64,000 nucleotides of DNA from contig NZ_JACHMP010000001.1 of NCBI RefSeq assembly GCF_014204985.1, positions 2,480,001-2,544,000 of the forward strand. The letters are read 5' to 3'. Numbering within the stretch: the first letter of the stretch is position 1; each line of letters opens with the position of its first letter. The stretch is from Streptosporangium becharense (GTDB lineage Bacteria > Actinomycetota > Actinomycetes > Streptosporangiales > Streptosporangiaceae). Of this stretch, positions 6,891-15,148 are shown one piece after another. Under the pieces are notes generated by a model that ran no database searches, was not told the origin of the DNA, and saw only the letters and a program-made list of their open reading frames with translations. Both the position numbers and the translations under genes were made by a program.

Positions 6891-8102
6891 CTCTCCCCCC
6901 AGCGGGATCACGGCCCGCAATGTGAACTCCCCCGCGTTCGCGGGGCCCGCCGTCAGGGTGCCCCCGGTGGCGGTCACCCGCTCCGACAGGCCGACGAGAC
7001 CGGTACCGCGCCCGTCCGCCGCACCCGCCCCGTCGTTGGTCATCTCCACCGCGGCGATCCCGTCGTGAAGCGTGATCGCGATACGGCACCGGGTGGCCGA
7101 GCTGTGCCGCAGCACGTTGGTGGTGCCCTCCCGGACGACCCAGGCAAGCAGGGTCGCCGGTTCCTCGGGGAGTGGCTCGCGCGGGATGTGGAGCGTGCAG
7201 CGGATGTCGGCCGCCTCCAGCACCGCCGTCATGCTGTTCAGTTCGGCGACGAGGTCGACCGTCCGGTAGCCGCGCACCGCCGCGCGGATCTCCTTGAGCG
7301 CCTGCCGCGCCAGGCCGCGCACCTGGTCCATCTCCGCCGCCGCCCGCCCGGCGTCCATCGCCGACAGCTTGACGGCCACCTCGCTCTTGACGGCGATCGT
7401 GGAGAGGCTGTGCCCGACCAGGTCGTGCAGGTCGCGGGAGAAGCGGAGCCGCTCCTCGGTAACGGCCAGCCGGGCCTGCGCCTCCTTGCCCTCCTCCGCG
7501 CTCCTGAGGACCTCCCAGAACCAGAGCTGGAACCGGTTCGCCCATGGGATGAGCCAGGTCAGCATGAGGTAGGTGACCAGCCGGGCGTCGATCGCGGACG
7601 ACGGAAGGAGCGTGGTGGCGGTGCTCGCCCCCTCCGCGGGGAGGAGCATGCCGACGGCGACCGAGACGAGACAGACGGCGACCGTACCGGACCTGCTCAG
7701 CAGGAGGGCGGCGCCCGCCGCCCAGGCCGGGGCGAGCATCCCCCACGACCACAGGTGGCCGCCCTGGGTCAGCAGCAGGACCACCACGACCGCGGCGGAG
7801 GCGAGGAGGTCGGCCGTCGCGGGCACCCCGGCCACGGCGGCCCTGACCATCCTGAGGTACAGCACGCTGAAGGCCACCACACCCGGCACCCCCACCGCCG
7901 GCAGGAGCGGCCCGGCCCGCCAGCCGTTCTCCGCGAGGTCGGCGACGGGGCCGAACCAGGCGAAGAAGATGCCCATGCAGAGCGAGAGGACCGTCATCCG
8001 GCGGACCCGCTGGAACTGGGAACGCCGCTTCCGCCGGGGAAGCCGCGAAGGGACGAGGCCCATCAGGCGCTTCGCCCCCGCGCGGGAGTATTCAACAGAC
8101 AT
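6885..8102 (-). CDS. NarL/DesK-type sensor histidine kinase
   Basis: 405 aa. An arginine-rich N-terminus (residues 10-36) is followed by about six hydrophobic segments (residues 36-190), a short linker, the HisKA_3 box FSRDLHDLVGHS with phospho-acceptor His226, and a HATPase_c domain with NDGAG and GTGLVGLSERV. This is the DesK layout, a kinase that reads membrane thickness or fluidity. It follows the exporter permease by 13 bp and precedes its response regulator, separated only by the overlapping minigene. Which ligand or membrane condition it detects is unknown. The ATG at 8102 has no strong Shine-Dalgarno sequence. Confidence 0.92.
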   Translation of the reverse strand: MSVEYSRAGAKRLMGLVPSRLPRRKRRSQFQRVRRMTVLSLCMGIFFAWFGPVADLAENGWRAGPLLPAVGVPGVVAFSVLYLRMVRAAVAGVPATADLLASAAVVVVLLLTQGGHLWSWGMLAPAWAAGAALLLSRSGTVAVCLVSVAVGMLLPAEGASTATTLLPSSAIDARLVTYLMLTWLIPWANRFQLWFWEVLRSAEEGKEAQARLAVTEERLRFSRDLHDLVGHSLSTIAVKSEVAVKLSAMDAGRAAAEMDQVRGLARQALKEIRAAVRGYRTVDLVAELNSMTAVLEAADIRCTLHIPREPLPEEPATLLAWVVREGTTNVLRHSSATRCRIAITLHDGIAAVEMTNDGAGAADGRGTGLVGLSERVTATGGTLTAGPANAGEFTLRAVIPLGGER

Positions 8103-8115
8103 GTCGTGACAGACG

Positions 8116-8913
8116 TTAGCCGCGCCGGGGCTCCCAGCGGAACAGCCACCTGGCCAGCACCGCCGCCACCGCGATCCAGGCCACCAGGATTCCCAGCGAG
8201 GGCAGCACCTCCACCCACTGCGCGGCGGTGCCCAGCGCCTCGCCGTTCCCCGAGACGTGGTCGCCGCCGAGGAAGGCCGTACGCATGATCTCCACGATCG
8301 GGGTCACCGGGAGCAGCCCGGAGATCGTGCCCAGCGCTCCGGGAAGCGCCTCGGCGGGGAAGGCGATCGGCGCTCCCAGCAGCATGACCAGCAGCAGCGG
8401 GAGCACGGTGACCTGGGCGAGTTCGGCGTTCGGCGTGACGCCGGAGAACGCCGCGGCGAGCAGGCAGAACAGCGCGACGCCGAGGACGGCTGCGACCACC
8501 AGCAGCGGCACGTTGACCGGGACGATCCCGTGGGACCGGTTGGCCCAGACGGCGATGATCGCCACCTGGCCGAGGTAGAGCGCGAGCGCACCCAGGGCAC
8601 TGCCACCGAGGACCGCCGCCGCGGACGGCTGCCCCCCGCGCAGCCGCTTGAGCACCAGTTCCTCGCGTCGGGCGGTGAAGGAGTTCACCAGGTTGACGAA
8701 GACCGCGAACCCCAGCATCATCCCGGGTGCCCCGGTCAGCGCGAAGAGGCTCCCGTCCACGCCGGAGACCTGTTGTCCGGCGGCGGCGTTGGTGAACATC
8801 CACGCCATCAGCAGCGGCAGCAGCAGCACGTTGACCATCACCGTGGTGTTGCGTCCCATCAACGTCAGATCGAGCCTGGCCAGCCGCACCGCGTGCAGGA
8901 CGTCGGTTCTCAT
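8116..8913 (-). CDS. ABC-2 type exporter permease
   Basis: 265 aa with six hydrophobic segments, the size and layout of DrrB-type permeases. The N-terminal amphipathic stretch RLARLDLTLMGRNTTVMVN precedes the first membrane segment. It acts with the ATPase encoded upstream on the same strand. The two genes are separated by 166 bp, unusually long for such a pair; that spacer contains a 14-bp direct repeat (8998-9011 and 9040-9053) and reads open in a third frame, but no real gene is supported there. The operon continues into the kinase gene 13 bp downstream. Confidence 0.92.
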   Translation of the reverse strand: MRTDVLHAVRLARLDLTLMGRNTTVMVNVLLLPLLMAWMFTNAAAGQQVSGVDGSLFALTGAPGMMLGFAVFVNLVNSFTARREELVLKRLRGGQPSAAAVLGGSALGALALYLGQVAIIAVWANRSHGIVPVNVPLLVVAAVLGVALFCLLAAAFSGVTPNAELAQVTVLPLLLVMLLGAPIAFPAEALPGALGTISGLLPVTPIVEIMRTAFLGGDHVSGNGEALGTAAQWVEVLPSLGILVAWIAVAAVLARWLFRWEPRRG

Positions 8914-9079
8914 GATCGCTCACCACTCCTCGCCGGTCCTGCGACCGCGTCCCGGGCACGGCCACAACGGGCCGCGCCGCTCCTCCGGGCGGCGCCGCAC
9001 CGGCCCGCACCCCCCACACCACCCGCCGAACCGACGGCACACCGGCCCGCACCGCCCACCGAACCGGTGTCGTGCCGCC

Positions 9080-10162
9080 TCATCGCACCTCTCCGAACGT
9101 CCCGCCGAGTGCCTCTCCGACCACGCGCATGAAGACGTCCTCCAGGGTGCCCCGGCGCACGGTCAGCCGGCCCAGGGTCTCACCCCGTTCGTCGGCCCAG
9201 TCCAGCAGCAGCCGGGTCGCGGCGTGCGCGCGGCTCTCGGCCCGCTCGCCGGTCAGGGTGTAGACGACCTCCGTGTCGCTGCCGTAGGTCAGCAGGGGGG
9301 CGGCCCCGTCCAGCGTGGGCAGGTCTCCGAAGGACCAGGAGACCCCGGGCAGCCGGAAGGAGAGCCGGTCGCCCGACCCGGCGACCACCTCCTCGACCGT
9401 GCCGTGGACGTGGATGCGGCCCTCGTGCATGATGGCCAGCCTGGTGGCCAGGCGTTCGGCCTCCTCCAGGTAGTGCGTGGTGAGCAGCACGGTGCTGCCC
9501 CCGGCCCGCAGGTCCTCGATCACCTTCCAGGTGGCGTGCCGCGCCTCGGGGTCCATCCCGGTGGTCGGCTCGTCCAGGAAGAGCACCTCCGGGCGGGAGA
9601 GCACCGCGAGTGCGAGGTCGAGCCTGCGCTTCTGGCCGCCGGAGAGCTGCCGGATGCGGGTCCGCGTCCTCTTCTCCAGCCCGACCAGTTCCAGCGCGCC
9701 CATGACGTGCCGGTCCACGCCCTTGACCGTGCCGAAGAGGGCCGATCCCCGGGGCGGTTGGGCGGTGCCGCTGAGGGTGACCGGGCGGCCGGCGTCCTCG
9801 CTCAGTCCCTTCCAGAGGGCGACGGTCTCGGCCACCGTGAGGTCGCCGATGAAACCGCCCTCCTGGAGCATGATCCCCACGCGGGGCCGCAGCTCGCGCC
9901 GCTGCCGGATCGGGTCGAGCCCGAGCACCCGGACGGTGCCGCCGGTCGCGGCCCGGAAACCCTCCAGGACCTCCATGGTGGTGGTCTTGCCGGCGCCGTT
10001 CGTACCGAGCAGGGCGAACAGCTCGCCCCGCGGAACGTCGAAGGAGACACCGCGTACGGCCTCGAAGTCGCCGTACACCTGCCGGAGACCGCCGACCTCG
10101 ATCACATTGTCGAGGCCGGCGGTCGCCGTACCGGACGTGTCCGCTGACTGAGGTGTTCTCAT
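9080..10162 (-). CDS. ABC-2 exporter ATP-binding subunit
   Basis: 360 aa. All motifs of a DrrA/CcmA-type nucleotide-binding domain are present: Walker A GTNGAGKTT near residue 53, Q-loop (MLQEGG), signature LSGGQKRRLDLA, Walker B VLFLDEPTTGMDP and the H-loop in TTHYLEEA. A 30-residue insertion before the signature and a C-terminal DUF4162-like domain follow. It is the first gene of the operon with the permease, kinase and regulator, and is organised exactly like the module at the left edge of the window but on the opposite strand. The substrate is unknown; lipid or antibiotic export is typical for the family. Confidence 0.93.
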   Translation of the reverse strand: MRTPQSADTSGTATAGLDNVIEVGGLRQVYGDFEAVRGVSFDVPRGELFALLGTNGAGKTTTMEVLEGFRAATGGTVRVLGLDPIRQRRELRPRVGIMLQEGGFIGDLTVAETVALWKGLSEDAGRPVTLSGTAQPPRGSALFGTVKGVDRHVMGALELVGLEKRTRTRIRQLSGGQKRRLDLALAVLSRPEVLFLDEPTTGMDPEARHATWKVIEDLRAGGSTVLLTTHYLEEAERLATRLAIMHEGRIHVHGTVEEVVAGSGDRLSFRLPGVSWSFGDLPTLDGAAPLLTYGSDTEVVYTLTGERAESRAHAATRLLLDWADERGETLGRLTVRRGTLEDVFMRVVGEALGGTFGEVR

Positions 10163-10229
10163 GGCGACAATCTTTGTGTTGCCGCGTTTTACCAGGTAGT
10201 CGCTGATATCACCGGAAAAATAGCGAACT

Positions 10230-10256
10230 GTCAGTAATGACGGATGACAAATGTCA
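10230..10256. promoter_or_regulatory. Paired TGAC palindromes upstream of the exporter operon
   Basis: Two inverted repeats lie in an A/T-rich stretch before the exporter ATPase: GTCA-N4-TGAC at 10230-10241 and TGACA-N2-TGTCA at 10245-10256. They sit about 70-95 bases upstream of the start codon, a plausible position for binding of the operon's own response regulator. They also abut the 3' end of the tricorn gene. No functional evidence is available from sequence. Confidence 0.35.
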
Positions 10257-10257
10257 C

Positions 10258-13200
10258 CTACGGCCGGGGCGGAAGGACCGGACGGCGCCGGGAGGGCCGG
10301 GTGGACCGGTCGGGCGGGGTCGCCGCCGGACGCTCCTGGAGCGCGGCGAGGACGAGCCGCACCGCCTCCTCGATCTGCGGGTCACGGTCGGCGGCCCAGT
10401 CGTCCGGGGAGATGTCGACCTCGACGTCCGGGTCGACACCGTAGTTCTCCACCCCCCAGCCGAGACCCTCGAACCAGAAGGAGTACTTGGGCACGGTGAT
10501 GGACGTCCCGTCGGCCAGCCGGTGATCGTCCTCGATGCCGATGACCCCGCCCCACGTGCGGGTGCCCACCACGGGCCCCAGTTTGTGGATTTTGAAGGCC
10601 GCGGTGACGATGTCGCCGTCGGACCCGGCGTTCTGGTCGGCGATCGCGACCAGCGGCCCGCGCGGCGCGTCCTCGGGATAGGTGATCGGCGCCATGCCCC
10701 GGGGCAGGTCCCAGGCGATGACCCGGCGGATCAGCCGCTCGATGACCAGCTCGGAGGTGTGCCCGCCGCGGTTGCCCCGCACGTCCACCACGAGCCCCTC
10801 GAAGGTCATCTCCCTGCGCAGGTCGCGGTGGAACTGTGCCCAGCCCTCGGCGACCATGTCCGGGATGTGCAGGTAGCCGAGCCGGCCGCCGCTGAGTTCC
10901 CTGACCTGTGCCCGGCGACCGGCCACCCAGTCCTGGTAGCGCAGGCGCCGGTCGTCGCCGAGCGGCGTGACGACCACCCGGCGTCCGCCGTCCAGGGTCA
11001 GCTCGACCGGCTTGTCCGCGGCGCCCACCAGCAGCCGCGCGGGCCCCTCCGGGGGCACCGGGCGGCCGTCGACCGCGAGCAGCGCCTCACCGGGCCGGAC
11101 CCCCGCCCCGGGCGCGGCCAGCGGCGAGCGGGCGTGCACGTCGGAGGTCTCCGCGGGCAGCACCCGGTCCACCAGCCAGCGGCCGTCGGCGTTCCTGGAC
11201 AGGTCGGCGCCGAGCAGGCCGACCGGGGCGGAGTCGGGGTGTCCCCCCGGAGCGGGTATGACGTAGGCGTGCGAGCTGCCCAGCTCCCCCACGACCTCCC
11301 AGAGCAGATCGGCGAAGTCGTCGGCGGTGGCGACCCGGTCCACCAGCGGCCGGTACTCCTCCAGCACCCCGTCCCAGTCGACGTCCGCCATGTCCTCCAC
11401 CCAGAAGTCGCCGCGCACGCGCCGGCCCAGCTGGGCGTAGGCGAGCCGCCGGAGCTCCCGGGGGTCGGCGGTGACCCGGACCCGGGACAGGTCGACGGTC
11501 GTGTCGTCACCGTTCTTGCCGCCCGCCTTGCCGGTCGCCGGGCGGACCGACAGCGTGCCCTTGTCGCTGACGACGAGCTGCGTGCCGTCTCCGCTCACCC
11601 GGTACCAGTCGAGCTTGTCGACGACCTCCTCCCACTTGCGCTTGACCAGGTCGTAGCGGTCCAGCGCGGGCCGGGGCGCCTCACCGCCCACCTGGTCCCG
11701 GTCTTCGCCGAGTTCACCGGCCAGCGGCTCGCGCAGCCAGACGAAGCCGCCCTTGACCGCCCGCAGGTCCGAGTAGCGGCCCTCGGGCACCGGAACCTGC
11801 ACGACCCGGGCGGCGATGCCGTCCAGGTCGACGACGAGCGCGGCGTCCCGCTGCTCGTCGTCGTCATCGCCCCCGCTCCCGCCCTCGACGGCCCGGCCCT
11901 CGGCGCTGGGTGCGAACGGGGACGGTGTGGCCGCGGCCAGCGGCACCAGGTAGGGGCGGTAGCCGAGCGGGAAGGACATGTCGAAGGAGTGCGCGTCGTA
12001 GACCGGGTCGAAGCCGCGGCGCGACAGGAACGCCAGGTAGTCGCCCGCGAACGCGGGTGAGATGTCCATGAACCGGCCGTCGGTGACGTCGGTCACCGAC
12101 CGGTCCGCCAGCCTGGCCAGCCGGATCCGGCGCAGCTGCACACCGTCCGGGTGCGACCAGGCCAACCAGGCCGAGTCGCGCGACCAGGCCGGGTCGGTGA
12201 TCTGGCCCTCGGCCCGGGCCAGTTCGGTGACCTCCCCGGAGGCCACGTCCACCAGGAGCAGCCGCCCGTCCCTGGCCGTCACCGCGATCGTGTTCCCGTC
12301 CGGCGCCACGGCGAGGTCCTCGACCTCGCCCAGCCGGCCGGCCGCGATCCTGCGTGGCTCACCGCCCCCGGCCGGGCAGATCTCCAGCCCCTGCTCCCGG
12401 CCGTCGTCGAAGACCCACACCACCCGGTCGGCGCCGAGCGTGCGCGGCAGGCCCGCCGACAGGCCGGTGCTGAGCTGGCGCGCCGGGCCGTCCCGGTGGG
12501 TCACCCAATGCACCGTGCCCTGGACCTCCATCGCGCTGGCCCGGCCGGTGGCGTCCACCGCCAGGTCGTGCAGCCGCCGGGCGGCGTTGACCTGGTACGG
12601 CTGCCGCCCGCGGACCGGGGAGCCGAGGGTGACGTCGAGCTTGCGGGCCTCGGCGTCCAGGCCGTCGAGGAGGTAGAGGTCACCGGCGTTCTGGTAGACG
12701 ATCCTGGTCCCGTCGGTGGTGGCGTGCCGGGCGTAGAAGACGTCGTGGTCGGTGTGCCGGCGCAGGCCGGTGCCGTCCAGCTCGCAGGAGTAGAGGTTGC
12801 CCACGCCCTCGTGGTCGGAGAGGAAGACGAGGCGTCCGCCGACGAGCATCGGGCCGGCGAGGTGACCGCCCAGGTCCGCCAGCAGCCGGGTGAAGTCACC
12901 GCCGTCCCGCCGGACCCACATGCGTCCGGCCGTGCCGCCCCGGTAGCGCTTCCAGACGGCGGGGTCGCGGGAGAGCCCGGCGGTCAGCAGCGCCAGCGCC
13001 TCCCCGGTGACCGACAGGTCCGTGACGGGCCCGTACGGCAGCCGCTCGGCGAGTCCTCCACTCAGCTCGTAGGCCCAGGTGTGCGAGGCGAACGGGCGGC
13101 CGGTTGCACTGACCGCGAGCACCTTGCCGTCCGGCGTCCAGCCGCGTGTGCGGGTCCGGGCGTCTCCCCAGTAGGTCAGCCGCTCGGCCGAGCCCGACTC

Positions 13201-13422
13201 CAGGTCGGCCAGGTAGACCTCGGGTGCGCCGTCGCGGACGCCGGTCCAGGCGACCTTCGTACCGTCGGGTGACAGGCGGGGGTGACTCGCGGGAGCGCGG
13301 TCCGCGGACAGGCGCCAGGCACGGCCGCCATCCACCGGGGCGACCCAGACATCGTCATCTGCGACGAATGTCAATGTCTCGCGGGAAATGTGGGGGAAAC
13401 GCAGGTAGAAACCAGAAGCCAT
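10258..13422 (-). CDS. Tricorn-type S41 protease
   Basis: 1054 aa, close to archaeal tricorn in length. Residues 1-330 form a beta-propeller with repeated SPDG-like blades, a second propeller follows, then an acidic linker, a PDZ domain near residue 770 and the C-terminal S41 core. The catalytic set is complete: Ser717-His718 (GSSHAYV), nucleophile Ser934 followed by Asp (NAGSDGD) and Glu992 (GVENYG). The 58-residue spacing from Ser to Glu equals that of the Thermoplasma enzyme. It degrades peptides released by other proteases in the cytoplasm. Transcription is probably leaderless from a TATGCT box six bases before the ATG. Confidence 0.93.
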   Translation of the reverse strand: MASGFYLRFPHISRETLTFVADDDVWVAPVDGGRAWRLSADRAPASHPRLSPDGTKVAWTGVRDGAPEVYLADLESGSAERLTYWGDARTRTRGWTPDGKVLAVSATGRPFASHTWAYELSGGLAERLPYGPVTDLSVTGEALALLTAGLSRDPAVWKRYRGGTAGRMWVRRDGGDFTRLLADLGGHLAGPMLVGGRLVFLSDHEGVGNLYSCELDGTGLRRHTDHDVFYARHATTDGTRIVYQNAGDLYLLDGLDAEARKLDVTLGSPVRGRQPYQVNAARRLHDLAVDATGRASAMEVQGTVHWVTHRDGPARQLSTGLSAGLPRTLGADRVVWVFDDGREQGLEICPAGGGEPRRIAAGRLGEVEDLAVAPDGNTIAVTARDGRLLLVDVASGEVTELARAEGQITDPAWSRDSAWLAWSHPDGVQLRRIRLARLADRSVTDVTDGRFMDISPAFAGDYLAFLSRRGFDPVYDAHSFDMSFPLGYRPYLVPLAAATPSPFAPSAEGRAVEGGSGGDDDDEQRDAALVVDLDGIAARVVQVPVPEGRYSDLRAVKGGFVWLREPLAGELGEDRDQVGGEAPRPALDRYDLVKRKWEEVVDKLDWYRVSGDGTQLVVSDKGTLSVRPATGKAGGKNGDDTTVDLSRVRVTADPRELRRLAYAQLGRRVRGDFWVEDMADVDWDGVLEEYRPLVDRVATADDFADLLWEVVGELGSSHAYVIPAPGGHPDSAPVGLLGADLSRNADGRWLVDRVLPAETSDVHARSPLAAPGAGVRPGEALLAVDGRPVPPEGPARLLVGAADKPVELTLDGGRRVVVTPLGDDRRLRYQDWVAGRRAQVRELSGGRLGYLHIPDMVAEGWAQFHRDLRREMTFEGLVVDVRGNRGGHTSELVIERLIRRVIAWDLPRGMAPITYPEDAPRGPLVAIADQNAGSDGDIVTAAFKIHKLGPVVGTRTWGGVIGIEDDHRLADGTSITVPKYSFWFEGLGWGVENYGVDPDVEVDISPDDWAADRDPQIEEAVRLVLAALQERPAATPPDRSTRPSRRRPVLPPRP

Positions 13423-13428
13423 CGGTAA

Positions 13429-13434
13429 AGCATA
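13429..13434 (-). promoter_or_regulatory. -10 box of a leaderless tricorn promoter
   Basis: TATGCT on the minus strand ends six bases before the tricorn ATG (13422). That spacing places the transcription start at or next to the start codon. No Shine-Dalgarno sequence precedes the ATG. Confidence 0.6.
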
Positions 13435-13475
13435 TTGTCTGCCATCGGATCGATCTCAAGCGTTTTCGAGGTCGA

Positions 13476-13481
13476 TACGCT
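13476..13481 (+). promoter_or_regulatory. -10 box of a leaderless adenosyltransferase promoter
   Basis: TACGCT lies seven bases before the ATG at 13489, matching the TANNNT box of actinobacterial leaderless transcripts. With the opposed box at 13429-13434 it forms a compact divergent promoter region of only 66 bp. Confidence 0.6.
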
Positions 13482-13488
13482 GGGGTCC

Positions 13489-14079
13489 ATGACGCGAGCA
13501 GACAGAGACAACCCGGTGGTGCTCTCCAAGATCTACACCCGCACCGGGGACGACGGCACGACCGCGCTCGGCGACATGAGTCGCACCCGCAAGACCGACC
13601 CCCGTCTCGCCGCGTACGCGGACGTGGAGGAGGCGAACGCGGCCATCGGCGTGGCCCTGGCCACGGGGGCACTGGAGCAGGACGTCGCCGCGGTGCTCGC
13701 GCGCGTGCAGAACGAGCTGTTCGACGTCGGGGCCGACCTGAGCACCCCCGTCACGGCCGATCCGGAGTTCCCGCCGCTGCGGGTCGAACCCTCCTACATC
13801 GAGTGGCTGGAGGCGCGCTGCGACGAGTTCAACGAACGTCTCAAGCCGCTGCGCAGCTTCATCCTGCCGGGTGGCACCCCGGTCGTCGCCCAGCTCCACG
13901 TCGCCAGGACCGTCGTCCGCCGGGCCGAGCGGACCGTCTGGGCGGCGCTGGAGGCCCACGACGACGTCAACCCGCTGACCGCCACGTATCTCAACCGGCT
14001 GAGCGACCTGATGTTCATCCTCTGCCGGGTCGTCGCCGGCGGCGACGAGATCCTCTGGAAGCCGGGCGGCACCCGCTGA
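13489..14079 (+). CDS. PduO-type cob(I)alamin adenosyltransferase
   Basis: 196 aa. This family transfers the adenosyl group of ATP to reduced corrinoid, giving adenosylcobalamin. The N-terminal ATP-binding segment SKIYTRTGDDGTTALGD and the later FILPGGTP and ARTVVRRAER motifs are diagnostic. The ATG at 13489 was chosen over an upstream ATG (13435) because the conserved region begins just after it and a -10 box sits seven bases before it; the extra 18 residues would be atypical. It stands alone and is not in a cobalamin operon. The neighbourhood beside the ATP synthase operon is usual for actinobacteria. Confidence 0.93.
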   Translation: MTRADRDNPVVLSKIYTRTGDDGTTALGDMSRTRKTDPRLAAYADVEEANAAIGVALATGALEQDVAAVLARVQNELFDVGADLSTPVTADPEFPPLRVEPSYIEWLEARCDEFNERLKPLRSFILPGGTPVVAQLHVARTVVRRAERTVWAALEAHDDVNPLTATYLNRLSDLMFILCRVVAGGDEILWKPGGTR

Positions 14080-14089
14080 CGGTTCCCGG

Positions 14090-14125
14090 CCCGCGGGCCC
14101 CGGCGCGCGTTCCGGAGCCCGCGGG
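14090..14125. terminator. Bidirectional hairpin between convergent genes
   Basis: Arms at 14090-14103 and 14112-14125 pair over 14 positions with one mismatch around an 8-base loop. The hairpin starts 10 bases after the adenosyltransferase stop and ends 12 bases before the 3' end of the convergent gene. It has no U-tract, as is common in high-GC actinobacteria. Confidence 0.75.
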
Positions 14126-14137
14126 GTGTCACCGGTG

Positions 14138-14848
14138 TCAGTCGTCGCTGTCGGGAACCGCGACGTGGTTGTCGAGGTCAGCGGTCTCGGGCCCGAGCTT
14201 GATGGTGCCCGCGGTGATGTCGTAGGGGTGGAACCTCGGGGTCACGACCACGTCGTCGACGACCGGGCCGTACGCCCCCGAGGTGGCCGAGACGAGCCGC
14301 AGGATCGCCCGGTCGCTCTGCGAGCAGAAGGCGAAGCCCTCCTTCTTGTAGCCCATGTTCTGCGGCGACCGGCCGGTGATGTCGAAGGCGAAGTTCTTGT
14401 GCACGATGAGCGGCCCCTGGCTGATCCGGGCGTACCCGCGCTTGATCGTCGGGCCGCCGTAGGTGTTGCCGGCCAGGGCGAAGACCACGTTGTAGCAGCG
14501 TCCGGGAAGGGTGGGAATGACCTGCTGGATCGTCCCACCGCTGGTGCCGGAGAGGTCGACGGACTGGCGGCCCCTGTAGGCCGGCCAGAAGCTGTTCACG
14601 CCGACCAGGTCGACGGAACCGCCGGTGACCTGCCACGCTCCGATGGTGTTCCCCGCGTTGATCTGCGTGCTGCCCGGGCTCCACGGTGACTCGAAGCTGC
14701 CGTTGCTCACCAGCGGAGCGTTGGCCGACGTCCGGCCTTCCGACGGGACGGGGGCGGCCGCCCCGACGGTCAGGGCGAGAGCGCAGGCCGCCGGAAGTGC
14801 CACGGCCAGCCGGGAGAGCCCGGCGGCGTGAGCCAACATAACAGTCAT
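14138..14848 (-). CDS. Secreted DUF642-like (choice-of-anchor C) protein
   Basis: 236 aa. The ATG at 14848 is preceded by AGGAGGAAG; an in-frame start 24 codons earlier lacks such a site. A signal peptide (about residues 10-40, ending near VGAAAPVPS) predicts secretion. The mature part begins with LVSNGSFESPW, has QINAGNTIGAWQVTGGSVDL and ends in a strand with VVDDVVVTP. This is the galactose-binding-like jelly-roll of DUF642/choice-of-anchor C proteins, which often bind cell-wall polysaccharide. It is monocistronic and convergent with the adenosyltransferase. Its ligand is unknown. Confidence 0.8.
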   Translation of the reverse strand: MTVMLAHAAGLSRLAVALPAACALALTVGAAAPVPSEGRTSANAPLVSNGSFESPWSPGSTQINAGNTIGAWQVTGGSVDLVGVNSFWPAYRGRQSVDLSGTSGGTIQQVIPTLPGRCYNVVFALAGNTYGGPTIKRGYARISQGPLIVHKNFAFDITGRSPQNMGYKKEGFAFCSQSDRAILRLVSATSGAYGPVVDDVVVTPRFHPYDITAGTIKLGPETADLDNHVAVPDSDD

Positions 14849-15148
14849 GATCTTCCTCCTGCCGCGCGTTTCCGCGCGCTGAAGGAGCAGCGCACGCGGC
14901 GGACGGTGCACCGAACGCACACGAGTCGCTGCTCACAGTAGTCGTCGGAAGACAAAAGTAGCCGAGAGATCGATTCCCGCCACGGTGGCACGCCCGGCGC
15001 ACGGCCGGAGAAAAACACTCACGCACGCCCGCCCGCGGACGGGGAAGGCCCCGGAGAGGACCCGCTCACAGGCAGGGGGAAGGACCCTGGAGAACGCCCG
15101 CTCACAGGCAGGGGGGAGACACCCGGCCGGTAGGCGCCCGGTATCCGG
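14849..15148. other. Intergenic region with promoter and direct repeats
   Basis: The part next to the secreted-protein gene holds its ribosome-binding site, a small CGCGCG hairpin at 14863-14878 and, on the minus strand, a TACTTT box at 14955-14960 that may be the -10. The distal part carries two direct repeats. No gene is supported. Confidence 0.5.
15061..15114. repeat. Two exact 18-bp direct repeats
   Basis: CCCGCTCACAGGCAGGGG occurs at 15061-15078 and again at 15097-15114, 36 bp apart, between the DUF2550 gene and the secreted-protein promoter. Function is unknown. Confidence 0.8.

Noticed and set aside
8914..9079. A small gene starting at an ATGA overlap with the ATPase stop (9083)
   Set aside because: The frame gives Gly/Arg/Ala-rich sequence with no ribosome-binding site and contains direct repeats; composition is that of random GC-rich DNA.
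10237..12060. Plus-strand open frame of 607 codons opposite the tricorn gene
   Set aside because: Antisense to a complete protease with all catalytic residues; no independent support.
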